Position numbers and translations under genes: made by a program. The notes beneath the pieces are model-generated. The model was not told where the DNA came from. It did not search any database and saw only the letters and a program-made list of their open reading frames with translations. DNA of 12,526 nucleotides. It comes from Methanocorpusculum sp. GTDB taxonomy: Archaea; Halobacteriota; Methanomicrobia; Methanomicrobiales; Methanocorpusculaceae. The stretch is from the NCBI GenBank assembly GCA_029987025.1, contig DALTWQ010000034.1:1-12526 (forward strand). The letters are read 5' to 3'. Shown here piece by piece: positions 1 to 6,307 of the stretch. Each line of letters opens with the position of its first letter. Position 1 is the stretch's first letter.

Positions 1-76
1 CAATACATCGAAACATCTCTATTTTATCCCCATCGGCTAATTAAAACTCAACGCCATCTAATCTATATCAATGTCT

Positions 77-145
77 AAAAAAATACTGTTGGACAGACGA
101 ATTTTATGAGCGGTCAGCGTGCCCGAAGGGCCAAAAAATTCGTCT
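77..145 (-). terminator. Inverted repeat plus T-run downstream of the homocysteine operon
   Basis: AGACGAATTTT (95-105) and AAAATTCGTCT (135-145) are perfect 11-bp inverted copies separated by 29 nt. The loop holds a second small hairpin, GCCC-GAA-GGGC (121-131). Read on the minus strand, the structure is followed 11 nt later by seven T (83-77). This suits a transcript end for the operon whose last stop codon is at 237. It could equally be a dispersed intergenic repeat; the sequence alone does not decide. Confidence 0.4.
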
Positions 146-236
146 AAAGTCTGCGGGGTCTCTCGATCTTAGAAGTCAATTTCCACTGAGGAAAAAGAAC
201 AGTTAGTATATCTGATAATGGCTGACTTAATTCCCT

Positions 237-941
237 TTACCCTTTCGTAATCAGTCCGGCGTCCACTTTTGCCGGCACAATTTCGGGCAGCTTTCCCCAT
301 GTTCCAATCCAGCTGCCGGATACTGCATAGACGCCTTCGAGTGCTGATGCGTCGGGCATCTCTGAAAGGAAGGTTTCCGGCGTTATCCGGTTGCAGAGCG
401 ATGTTGCCCAGGCATCAGCTTTTGCCGGATTTTCCGAGAAACAGACGACCGCATCTGCGGTACCGAAGGAAACCGAAGGGCCTACTGTGGCTGATGAGGT
501 GCATATCCCGCGGATGGATTTTGCCGGCGGAACAAGAAATGCAAACTTATCCGAGGACGGGGCGGTACCTGCATGGATTCCGACACGAAGCACCCTGTCC
601 GAAAAAAAGGCGATGTCTCCGCCGTTGTCAATGAGACCGAAGGAGGCTCCGGCGTTCTGCATCGCCTCAGCGCCGGCCCACGCGATAGAGGCGGCAACGG
701 AAGCCATGGGTCCTACGTTTGCCTCGAGCCCTGCTTCTGCCATACGTCTGATTATACGCGGGGCTGAGGCAGGAACAGAAACCGGTTCATACGAGAGCTT
801 AAAAAAAGGGTCGGATGCGATATACTCTTCGAGTATGCCGCGGGCGGAAAGCATCGCTTCTTTTGCAGCAGCGATGTATTCTGCCGAATCTGCGAGAACA
901 GTTGTTATTGTTTCACGATAGGCAAAATGTTCGCGAATCAT
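237..941 (-). CDS. UPF0280 (COG2122) family protein, sulfide assimilation factor
   Basis: This 234-residue protein belongs to the UPF0280/COG2122 family, which is distantly related to ApbE. The Methanosarcina acetivorans member MA1715 has been linked to efficient sulfide use for homocysteine and cysteine synthesis at low sulfide. Visible family motifs are NVGPMASVAA (76-85), IDNGGDIAF (104-112) and a CTSSATVGPSVSFGTADAV block (147-165). C147 is a candidate sulfur-handling cysteine, which is inference. The frame stays open upstream to 1088, but that extension overlaps the ferredoxin gene and has unnatural composition. The ATG at 941 gives the usual N-terminus (MIREHFAYRE) and lies 8 nt after the upstream stop. 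No Shine-Dalgarno is visible. It is the third gene of the operon. The family call is firm; the biochemical role is not settled. Confidence 0.9.
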   Translation of the reverse strand: MIREHFAYRETITTVLADSAEYIAAAKEAMLSARGILEEYIASDPFFKLSYEPVSVPASAPRIIRRMAEAGLEANVGPMASVAASIAWAGAEAMQNAGASFGLIDNGGDIAFFSDRVLRVGIHAGTAPSSDKFAFLVPPAKSIRGICTSSATVGPSVSFGTADAVVCFSENPAKADAWATSLCNRITPETFLSEMPDASALEGVYAVSGSWIGTWGKLPEIVPAKVDAGLITKG

Positions 942-949
942 GTATTCAG

Positions 950-1339
950 TTATTTTTTCTGCACGCTTAAGGCACGCTGCGGACAGAACTCCGCACAGCG
1001 TCCGCAGAGAACACAGCGGTCGGCATCGACAACCAGCTTCCAGTCTTTGTCGAAGGAGAAGACATGCTTCATGCAGAGACTGATGCAAAGCCCGCAGTCA
1101 ACGCACTCTGCTGCATCGTGAGAGACGGCATCCTTCTGGATGTGGGAGGACACACCGTGTTTTGCAAGGGCCTTTGAGAATGCATCAGCCTGTGCGTCGT
1201 CGACGGAGAGAAGAACCCAGCCCTCTTCACCTTCAATCATGGCACGTTCGATGTTTGCCGGAATGCCGGTTTCGAGGATGACATTTGCGATGGCTGGTTC
1301 CTGTACAACGCCGCGTCCGAACTCGACTAACAGTTTCAT
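950..1339 (-). CDS. NIL-domain 2x[4Fe-4S] ferredoxin of homocysteine biosynthesis
   Basis: This 129-residue protein has an N-terminal NIL (ACT-like) domain at about residues 1-70, then a bacterial-type double-cluster ferredoxin domain. The cluster ligands are C79, C82, C85, C89 and C109, C112, C115, C119, so both [4Fe-4S] sites look intact. The first motif ends in CM where CP is commoner. Homologues such as MA1822 of Methanosarcina acetivorans work with the COG1900 protein in making homocysteine from aspartate semialdehyde and sulfide, presumably by supplying electrons or handling sulfur. Its start overlaps the COG1900 stop as ATGA (1339-1336), so translation is probably coupled. A good Shine-Dalgarno (AGGAGG, 1353-1348) sits inside the end of the upstream gene. 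Its role is well supported by family and context. Confidence 0.93.
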   Translation of the reverse strand: MKLLVEFGRGVVQEPAIANVILETGIPANIERAMIEGEEGWVLLSVDDAQADAFSKALAKHGVSSHIQKDAVSHDAAECVDCGLCISLCMKHVFSFDKDWKLVVDADRCVLCGRCAEFCPQRALSVQKK

Positions 1340-2844
1340 CTGCGCCCCCTCCTGATAACCAGGTCACCTAAATCATAGGAATTCAGCATACCGGTAACAC
1401 GGTGCTCGGCATCGACTACAACAAGGGCTCCGATGTTGTTCTGCTGGAGAATGCGTGCTGCAACATCTATGGAGGCATCTGCGGTTGTGGTGTAGACGTT
1501 CTGCACCATTATCTCTGCGACTGTTGCATCCTGGCAGTCGTTTGCGAAGGCCTTTGAGACGTCGTAGGTGGTAACAATGCCTTTTAAGCGGTTCTCGCGG
1601 TCGATTACCGGCAGATGGTTTGTCTCTCCCTTGAGAAGAAGAGTGGCTGCTTCTTTTACGCTCTGCTCTGCGGTGATGGTTACAAACTTCTTTACCATCA
1701 GGTCGGAGACATGTACCGTGTTTCCTTTTTCCGCCATCGGTTTGTTGCGTTTTTTGTTGTCAATCGGGCGGGTTGCTGCAGCCATCAGGAAGTTTCCGCT
1801 TTCGATTCTGGATTTGAGTTCGCCTGCAACCTCACGGGCTTTGCGGTAACTGGAAAGAGGCGAGGTGCGAATCTCTTCACCGTCGATTTCCACCGAGCCG
1901 CTCTTGAGTTCGGCATAGGTGACTTCTCTGATAACCGGACGGTTTCTGAACGGTGTTCCGTAATCGACGATGTGAGTTACCAAATCCTCATCGCGGACTG
2001 CAGTGTGTTTTACAATCTCTTCGTTTAAGAGCGGGATTGGAACGCCCACACCAACGTACATGGTAACCCCGTAGCCGGTCATGGTTGCGGCGCGGATGAA
2101 CTCAGGAGACATGTCTTTTAAGTTTCCGCAGGTCATCAGGGTTGAAAATCCTGCTGCAGGAGAACTCTGTGTTCCTTCGCCCGCAATAATTCCGTTGGCG
2201 CCTCCCAAAAAGATTGGGGTTCCTGAGCCTATTACATCAAAGTGCGGGTCGTTTGGAAGCGGCGACAGACATCCGGCGCCTGAGTAGGTGACGTTTCTGT
2301 GGCCGGGGAGAAGACATCCCATGTATGTTTTTATTGCCCGTCTGCCCATATTTGTTGCCGCGTCGTAGCACTGGTATGAGTTTCTCGGGTTTACCATTAC
2401 TGCCTGGTTGAGTTCATCGAGGGTGAACTCGTTGATTATTGAACGGCGCGGATAGCAGTCTGTTCCGTGACCGCTGGCTCTGAGTTCTACGGTTTTTCCG
2501 GAGATGAAGTCTTCAATGACATGAGCGCCGCCGTAGTCTGCATGACGGGTTTCGGATTCTGCGGTTGCTCCCAGATAGCAGTCTACTGCTGCGAGACCGG
2601 CATGTGCTTCGACGTCGTTTAAGTACATCTTTTCCATGCGGATAGGAATTTCCGAGTGACCGAAGTTTAAGAATACGCCTGAGGAGCACATCGCTCCGAA
2701 AGTGCCTGTTGTAACAACATCCACTTCCTTAAGTGCTCCGGCGGTGCCGAGTTCTTCGACAAGGTCAGGCATTTCTTCAGCAGTTGCTACACGGACACTT
2801 CCATCACGAATACGCTGATTTATTTCGTCGATGGATTTGTGCAT
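1336..2844 (-). CDS. Homocysteine biosynthesis protein (COG1900/DUF39) with C-terminal CBS pair
   Basis: This 502-residue protein carries a COG1900/DUF39 domain (about 1-360) and two CBS domains (about 377-433 and 442-499). In methanogens that lack the usual homocysteine pathway, this family with its ferredoxin partner converts aspartate semialdehyde and sulfide to homocysteine. C53 (in GAMCSSG) and C130 (in GTDCYP) match the positions of cysteines reported as important in MA1821, from memory. Other cysteines are 89, 159, 177, 192, 239 and 437. Glycine-rich blocks typical of the family are FLGGANGIIAGEGTQ (212-226) and GYGVTMYVGVGVPIP (257-271). I start at the ATG at 2844 rather than the TTG at 2853: the TATA element centred near 2875 lies 30 bp from the ATG but only about 21 bp from the TTG. 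It is the first gene of a three-gene operon. The CBS pair may sense an adenosyl ligand, which is inference. Confidence 0.93.
   Translation of the reverse strand: MHKSIDEINQRIRDGSVRVATAEEMPDLVEELGTAGALKEVDVVTTGTFGAMCSSGVFLNFGHSEIPIRMEKMYLNDVEAHAGLAAVDCYLGATAESETRHADYGGAHVIEDFISGKTVELRASGHGTDCYPRRSIINEFTLDELNQAVMVNPRNSYQCYDAATNMGRRAIKTYMGCLLPGHRNVTYSGAGCLSPLPNDPHFDVIGSGTPIFLGGANGIIAGEGTQSSPAAGFSTLMTCGNLKDMSPEFIRAATMTGYGVTMYVGVGVPIPLLNEEIVKHTAVRDEDLVTHIVDYGTPFRNRPVIREVTYAELKSGSVEIDGEEIRTSPLSSYRKAREVAGELKSRIESGNFLMAAATRPIDNKKRNKPMAEKGNTVHVSDLMVKKFVTITAEQSVKEAATLLLKGETNHLPVIDRENRLKGIVTTYDVSKAFANDCQDATVAEIMVQNVYTTTADASIDVAARILQQNNIGALVVVDAEHRVTGMLNSYDLGDLVIRRGRR
1348..1353 (-). promoter_or_regulatory. 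Shine-Dalgarno of the NIL-ferredoxin gene
   Basis: AGGAGG on the minus strand ends 8 nt before the ATG at 1339 and lies within the last codons of the COG1900 gene. It is one of only two clear Shine-Dalgarno sequences I see; the first genes of most units lack one. Confidence 0.7.
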
Positions 2845-2868
2845 AATAGACAATTATTCTGTATTCAT

Positions 2869-2880
2869 TCTATATATAAT
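2869..2880 (-). promoter_or_regulatory. TATA element of the homocysteine operon
   Basis: The minus strand reads ATTATATATAGA, centred about 30 bp before the ATG at 2844. This predicts a leader of only a few nucleotides. Confidence 0.7.
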
Positions 2881-2922
2881 GACGGTTTTGAATACGGGGA
2901 TTACGAATCCCTGATGTGCGTG

Positions 2923-2929
2923 AAAAAAA
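2923..2929 (-). terminator. T7 run after the repeated surface protein gene
   Basis: Seven T on the minus strand begin 12 nt after the stop codon at 2941. An oligo-T tract at this place is the usual archaeal termination signal. It lies just before the promoter region of the next operon. Confidence 0.5.
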
Positions 2930-2940
2930 GATAAATGTGA

Positions 2941-4293
2941 TTATGATAGCAGAGATTCTAACCAGGAAATTAATTCTCTGATGAATCTCTGAAATTCACT
3001 TGAGTATTCCTGTTTTTCAGTTTGTGTTGGTTCTGTTGTTGGTTTTATCTCGCTAACTGGTATTGGTGTAGATACAGTCTTATCCTCTTCGGTTGTTTTT
3101 CCGGATGTCAGTTGTTCTAATTCTAACTCTGCCATCTTGATAAGTTCATTACCTGCCTCAATATTTCCAAAGGCAGTTACTGCATCAGCAGTACCTGCAT
3201 TCTGAGCTGCAGTATATTTTGAACCAGCCTGTTCAACATAGGATTTTACCATTTCGACATTGTATCCCTCTGCCAGAGATGATGCAATTTTTGTTTCAAG
3301 TGTTGTAATTGCTTTGTCGAGGGAAGCAAGTTCACCATTCAGATTTCCGGTATTGTGAACATACTGTTTCGGTGAGGAATAAGATTGAGTATCTGCATTC
3401 TTCAAACCTGTGGCAGTAACCTGCAGAACAGCAATCTCCTGGTTGGATGAGGAGGAAGAAACCGTGCCGGTAACTGCAATTCTGACAGTAATATTATCCT
3501 CATAGTTCAAATCAAATCCGGAGATATAAAGATAAGGAGATGCTGGATGCTTGGTATTTACAATAGTGCCGGCTTTGATGATATCAACAACCCAGGTATC
3601 TCCGGTAAGTGGGCTGTCAAATGAAACTTTGCTTGAGTCTGTAACAGTTCCCTGAGGTAACATTATCTCTACTGTGGCAGTTACTCTTTCTCCAGGAACA
3701 AGAGAGCCGGTTGGTGAGATTACTGCTTCTTTTGTAATCTGGAATGCTTTGGCTGAATTTGAAATGCCGGTATCATCATTTTGAATAGGTGTTGGTGTGG
3801 GTGTAGTTTGAGGTACTGCAGCTCCATTTACTTTTTGTTTAGGAGAAGAATATGACTGAACTCCTGCATCGTGTATTCCTGTGGCAGTAATCTGCAGAAC
3901 AGAAATCTCCTTGCCGGATAAAGATGAAGGAACCGTGCCTGAAACATTGATTCTAATAGTAATGTCAGACTCGTACTCTAAATCAAATCCAGTGATGTAC
4001 AGATACGGAGATGATGGATGTTTTGTATTAACAATCGTATCTGCTTTAATGATATCAACAACCCAAGTCTCTCCAGCAAGCGGACTGTCAAATGAAATCT
4101 TGCTTGCTGTATCAACAGATCCTTGCGGCAGTTTAATATCCACAGTGGCGGTAACTCTATCTCCAACTGTAAGTGATCCGGAAGGATTAACTGTTGCTTC
4201 CTTTTCAACTGTAAATGCTGCTGCAGCACCGCAACAAACTGTTGCGAGCAGGAATACTGCAGCAAGAATCAATAATATTCTTTTTAAGTTCAT
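2941..4293 (-). CDS. Secreted protein with two duplicated 129-residue domains, function unknown
   Basis: I do not recognise a named family. From the ATG at 4293 the protein has 450 residues: a signal peptide (basic MNLKR, hydrophobic core 5-19, then CCGAAAA, likely cleaved near residue 26), domain A (27-155), a Pro/Thr linker (TTPTPTP, 163-169), domain B (184-312), a predicted helical region (317-396), a second Pro/Thr-rich linker (about 405-427) and a C-terminal amphipathic segment with two Trp/Leu-rich turns (429-450). Domains A and B align without gaps, 89 of 129 positions identical by hand count, and look beta-rich. No PGF-CTERM or other C-terminal membrane helix is present, so the neighbouring archaeosortase is probably not its processor. 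Upstream ATGs at 4350 and 4320 are less likely: the TATA element overlaps 4320 and is correctly spaced for 4293. The gene is visibly richer in A/T than its neighbours. Confidence 0.85.
   Translation of the reverse strand: MNLKRILLILAAVFLLATVCCGAAAAFTVEKEATVNPSGSLTVGDRVTATVDIKLPQGSVDTASKISFDSPLAGETWVVDIIKADTIVNTKHPSSPYLYITGFDLEYESDITIRINVSGTVPSSLSGKEISVLQITATGIHDAGVQSYSSPKQKVNGAAVPQTTPTPTPIQNDDTGISNSAKAFQITKEAVISPTGSLVPGERVTATVEIMLPQGTVTDSSKVSFDSPLTGDTWVVDIIKAGTIVNTKHPASPYLYISGFDLNYEDNITVRIAVTGTVSSSSSNQEIAVLQVTATGLKNADTQSYSSPKQYVHNTGNLNGELASLDKAITTLETKIASSLAEGYNVEMVKSYVEQAGSKYTAAQNAGTADAVTAFGNIEAGNELIKMAELELEQLTSGKTTEEDKTVSTPIPVSEIKPTTEPTQTEKQEYSSEFQRFIRELISWLESLLS
3358..4215 (-). repeat. In-gene tandem domain duplication
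   Basis: Two copies (4215-3829 and 3744-3358) encode equal-length domains of 129 residues separated by an 84-nt linker segment. They share identical stretches such as TWVVDIIKA, TIVNTKHP and QSYSSPKQ. Differences include many third-codon changes, so the copies have diverged under selection on protein sequence. Confidence 0.85.
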
Positions 4294-4317
4294 TAGAAGG
4301 AGAATATTAGTGAAAAT

Positions 4318-4328
4318 CATATATATCC
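4318..4328 (-). promoter_or_regulatory. TATA element of the repeated surface protein gene
   Basis: The minus strand reads GGATATATATG. Its centre (about 4322) is 29-30 bp before the ATG at 4293, the same spacing as at other starts in the window. Confidence 0.6.
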
Positions 4329-4404
4329 TTTTTCCTAATTTAATAAACAACTATTATTCACATTGGAATGAGTAAATTCCCGCGAATATACCAAAACCGC
4401 CTCT

Positions 4405-4419
4405 AACAAAGCTTTTGTT
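4405..4419 (-). terminator. Small hairpin after the HIT gene
   Basis: AACAAA (4405-4410) and TTTGTT (4414-4419) form a perfect 6-bp stem with a 3-nt loop, 10 nt beyond the HIT stop codon. It is a weak candidate transcript end for the archaeosortase-HIT unit, without a long T-run. Confidence 0.35.
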
Positions 4420-4428
4420 CCGCAGTGG

Positions 4429-4815
4429 TTACTGTTCCGGAGTCTTCGGATAATTCTGTTTTGCGGAAATCACGGCACGCACTCCGCCACGCGGGTTCTG
4501 CACATCTCCTGCGTACCGCGGAATTACGTGTACATGTACATGAAAAATGGTCTGTCCGGCAGCCTCCCCGCAGTTAATCCCGACATTACAGCCGTCCGGA
4601 TGATATCTTTCGTCAAGGTAGGTTTTTGCCTGCCGCAGAAGTGCGTTTATGGCATTCTGTTCGGTATCCGTGAGAGCAAACCAGTCTTTTACGTGGCGTT
4701 TTGAGATGATGAGCAGATGCCCTTTTGATACCGGATAGGCATCTTCTTTTACATACGCATACTCGTTTTCAAAAAGGATGTCTGAGGGGGTGCAGAAGGG
4801 GCATGCCTCTGTCAT
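4429..4815 (-). CDS. HIT-family nucleotide hydrolase
   Basis: This 128-residue histidine-triad protein is a full-length member of the HIT superfamily, which hydrolyses or transfers nucleotidyl groups from dinucleotides or adenylated substrates. The catalytic HxHxHxx motif is HVHVHVIP (92-99, His92/94/96), preceded by NCGEAAGQT (81-89). An N-terminal CPFC (5-8) resembles the zinc-binding part of Fhit/Hint-like members, and NPRGGVRAVI (107-116) is a typical tail block. Its ATG lies 1 nt after the archaeosortase stop codon, so the two are almost certainly co-transcribed. No strong Shine-Dalgarno is visible. The actual substrate cannot be told from sequence, and a link to protein sorting is not implied by the family. 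Confidence 0.92.
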   Translation of the reverse strand: MTEACPFCTPSDILFENEYAYVKEDAYPVSKGHLLIISKRHVKDWFALTDTEQNAINALLRQAKTYLDERYHPDGCNVGINCGEAAGQTIFHVHVHVIPRYAGDVQNPRGGVRAVISAKQNYPKTPEQ

Positions 4816-4816
4816 A

Positions 4817-5722
4817 TCAGGCCTTTTTCCCGCGGAGAAGTGCTTTTACTTCATCCACGAAGAGGAATACAATTTCTTTTACGGTGCCTAAGATTCCCGG
4901 TGCGAACTTGAAGAGGAGAACGGCAAGGACGATGATTACTAAAAATGCCCCGCCTTCGCACATAATGTTGTGCGACCAGAAGTAGCTTGCAAAGCCGGGG
5001 ATGGGGTTTCCGGCGAACCACTCCTCGAACCAGGGGTACCACTGACCGAAGTAGGCGCTGATTACAAAGACGTTTCTGAAAATGTTGATGATATAAATCG
5101 GAACCGAGACAAGCAGGATTAATCCGAGTTTTTTAATCCAGGACGTGCGTGCCAGAAAGACTACGGCAACGAGTAATGCGATTGCGGTAATTCCTGTGCA
5201 GCCGAGCACAATTTCATCACCGTAGCCGATTCCGGTTGTGAGGAACTGTTCTGCCGGCACTGAGAAAAAGAAGTTCCAGAAGTCTGCAAAGTACGGGCTT
5301 GTTTCGCTTACGGTGTAGTACTCGATTCCAGTTGCAGCAAGGACCTTGTCAACCCAGAAGACAACAGTTCCGACAAGCCAGTCGCCGAGCGGTTTGAAGA
5401 TGACAAACGGAACATACAGAATACAGAACACTCCGCCGGCGCGGGTGAATGCGGTTATTGCGGGTGTTTCTTTTAAGAGATGTCTGATAGTAATTACGAG
5501 AAGCAGAACTGAAAATACAATCAGTACCGGATATATGACGTTTCCTTCAACCAGTATCAGTTCGGGGAGCAGGGCAAAAAGACCTGCAATCAGCGCGGTC
5601 CATGCAATAATTCCGAAATATTTCCGCAGTTTTGTCGGGAAGAAGAACAGAACAAAGGAGACAAGGGCAATTATTAGAAAGATATTCTCAAGCAATTTTG
5701 CTATATCAAGCAATTCTATCAT
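4817..5722 (-). CDS. artA: Archaeosortase A
   Basis: This 301-residue polytopic membrane protein matches the exosortase/archaeosortase family. ArtA-type enzymes cleave and lipid-anchor surface proteins that end in a PGF-CTERM tripartite signal. The transpeptidase-like residues are visible as C175 in LGCTGITAIAL, R216 in NIFRNVFV and H251 in WSHNIMCEGGAF. I count roughly eight hydrophobic segments (about 9-28, 34-52, 61-79, 95-120, 172-191, 197-214, 215-226, 253-275). A cytoplasmic, basic C-terminus follows (EVKALLRGKKA). In haloarchaeal ArtA the third residue has been reported as Arg; here I see His at the usual exosortase position. The start at 5722 is set by a TATA element centred about 30 bp upstream. 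It is the first gene of a two-gene unit with the HIT gene. No protein in this window carries an obvious PGF-CTERM tail. Confidence 0.9.
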   Translation of the reverse strand: MIELLDIAKLLENIFLIIALVSFVLFFFPTKLRKYFGIIAWTALIAGLFALLPELILVEGNVIYPVLIVFSVLLLVITIRHLLKETPAITAFTRAGGVFCILYVPFVIFKPLGDWLVGTVVFWVDKVLAATGIEYYTVSETSPYFADFWNFFFSVPAEQFLTTGIGYGDEIVLGCTGITAIALLVAVVFLARTSWIKKLGLILLVSVPIYIINIFRNVFVISAYFGQWYPWFEEWFAGNPIPGFASYFWSHNIMCEGGAFLVIIVLAVLLFKFAPGILGTVKEIVFLFVDEVKALLRGKKA

Positions 5723-5747
5723 ATTTCTTTATTGAATTTGGTTTGTG

Positions 5748-5757
5748 AGTATATCTT
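5748..5757 (-). promoter_or_regulatory. TATA element of the archaeosortase-HIT unit
   Basis: The minus strand reads AAGATATACT, centred 30 bp before the ATG at 5722. It shares a 116-bp intergenic region with the divergent TFS promoter. Confidence 0.55.
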
Positions 5758-5805
5758 TCTTCTGTATGATGAGAGGATGATATTTGGCACTCACTATGTA
5801 GGGGG

Positions 5806-5815
5806 TTTATTTATG
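5806..5815 (+). promoter_or_regulatory. TATA element of the TFS gene
   Basis: TTTATTTATG is centred about 29 bp before the ATG at 5839. A second AT-rich stretch at 5825-5836 abuts the start codon and is too close to serve it as a TATA box. Confidence 0.5.
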
Positions 5816-5838
5816 TATGGAAAACATATATTTATAAC

Positions 5839-6159
5839 ATGATGTTCTGTCCCAAGTGCGGGAAGCTCATGAAAGCCAAAGACGGCAAGCTTACCTGTAC
5901 AAAATGCGGTTATGAAGAGGTCATTTCGAAAGATACCAAAGACCAGATGAAAAAAGTCGCCTACATGCAGGAAAATGATATTCTTATCGTTGACGGCGAT
6001 GAAAACATCGGAACAAAACCGACGATGCAGATTGCCTGCCCGAACTGCGGACATAATCTGGCAGAATGGTGGCTCAGACAGCTGAGAAGTGCTGATGAAT
6101 CCGAGGTCAGATTCTTCCGCTGCACCAAGTGTCACCACACCTGGCGTGAATACGATTAA
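5839..6159 (+). CDS. tfs: Transcription factor S (TFIIS/RPB9-like cleavage factor)
   Basis: This 106-residue protein has the two zinc ribbons of archaeal TFS, which rescues backtracked RNA polymerase by stimulating transcript cleavage. Zinc ligands are C4, C7, C20, C23 in the N-terminal ribbon and C67, C70, C95, C98 in the C-terminal ribbon. The catalytic acidic loop is intact as RSADE (83-87), with D86 and E87 expected to reach the polymerase active site. The length is typical. Two ATG codons lie in tandem at 5839 and 5842; the first fits the TATA spacing of about 29 bp, but the second is possible. It has its own promoter and is followed by a T-run. The TBP gene lies next on the same strand. 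Confidence 0.95.
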   Translation: MMFCPKCGKLMKAKDGKLTCTKCGYEEVISKDTKDQMKKVAYMQENDILIVDGDENIGTKPTMQIACPNCGHNLAEWWLRQLRSADESEVRFFRCTKCHHTWREYD

Positions 6160-6183
6160 TTCTTTGTAATTTTATCCAATTTC

Positions 6184-6190
6184 TTTTTTT
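6184..6190 (+). terminator. T7 run after the TFS gene
   Basis: Seven T begin 24 nt after the TFS stop codon, within a generally T-rich stretch. No stem precedes it, as is common for archaeal termination. Confidence 0.5.
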
Positions 6191-6259
6191 AACGTATCTT
6201 CTCAGGTATTTTTCCATCAGCGTACTTTCGTACACGGCTGTCTTTGTCCGGGATTTCAG

Positions 6260-6271
6260 TCTCTGCAGAGA
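6260..6271 (+). promoter_or_regulatory. 12-bp palindrome upstream of the TBP TATA element
   Basis: TCTCTGCAGAGA is a perfect palindrome ending 5 bp before the TATA element, so it would overlap or touch the TFB recognition element. This is a plausible operator position, but no regulator is known for it. Confidence 0.35.
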
Positions 6272-6276
6272 GAGTG

Positions 6277-6286
6277 TTTATATATT
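6277..6286 (+). promoter_or_regulatory. TATA element of the TBP gene
   Basis: TTTATATATT is an excellent archaeal TATA box centred 26-27 bp before the ATG at 6308, so the TBP mRNA should be leaderless. It is the best match to consensus in the window. Confidence 0.75.
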
Positions 6287-6307
6287 GGTAGATAGTATTT
6301 ATAGATA

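Noticed and set aside
1..236. Possible promoter or small gene at the left edge
   Set aside because: Several AT-rich stretches are present, but no frame of useful length and no TATA-to-start arrangement could be supported.
391..921. Plus-strand open frame of 176 codons
   Set aside because: It is antisense to the UPF0280 gene, has no recognisable domain, and arises from the codon bias of the true gene.
942..1088. N-terminal extension of the UPF0280 frame up to an ATG at 1088
   Set aside because: It lies out of frame over the ferredoxin cluster-binding region and gives a Cys/Arg-rich stretch unlike the family; the ATG at 941 gives the usual start.
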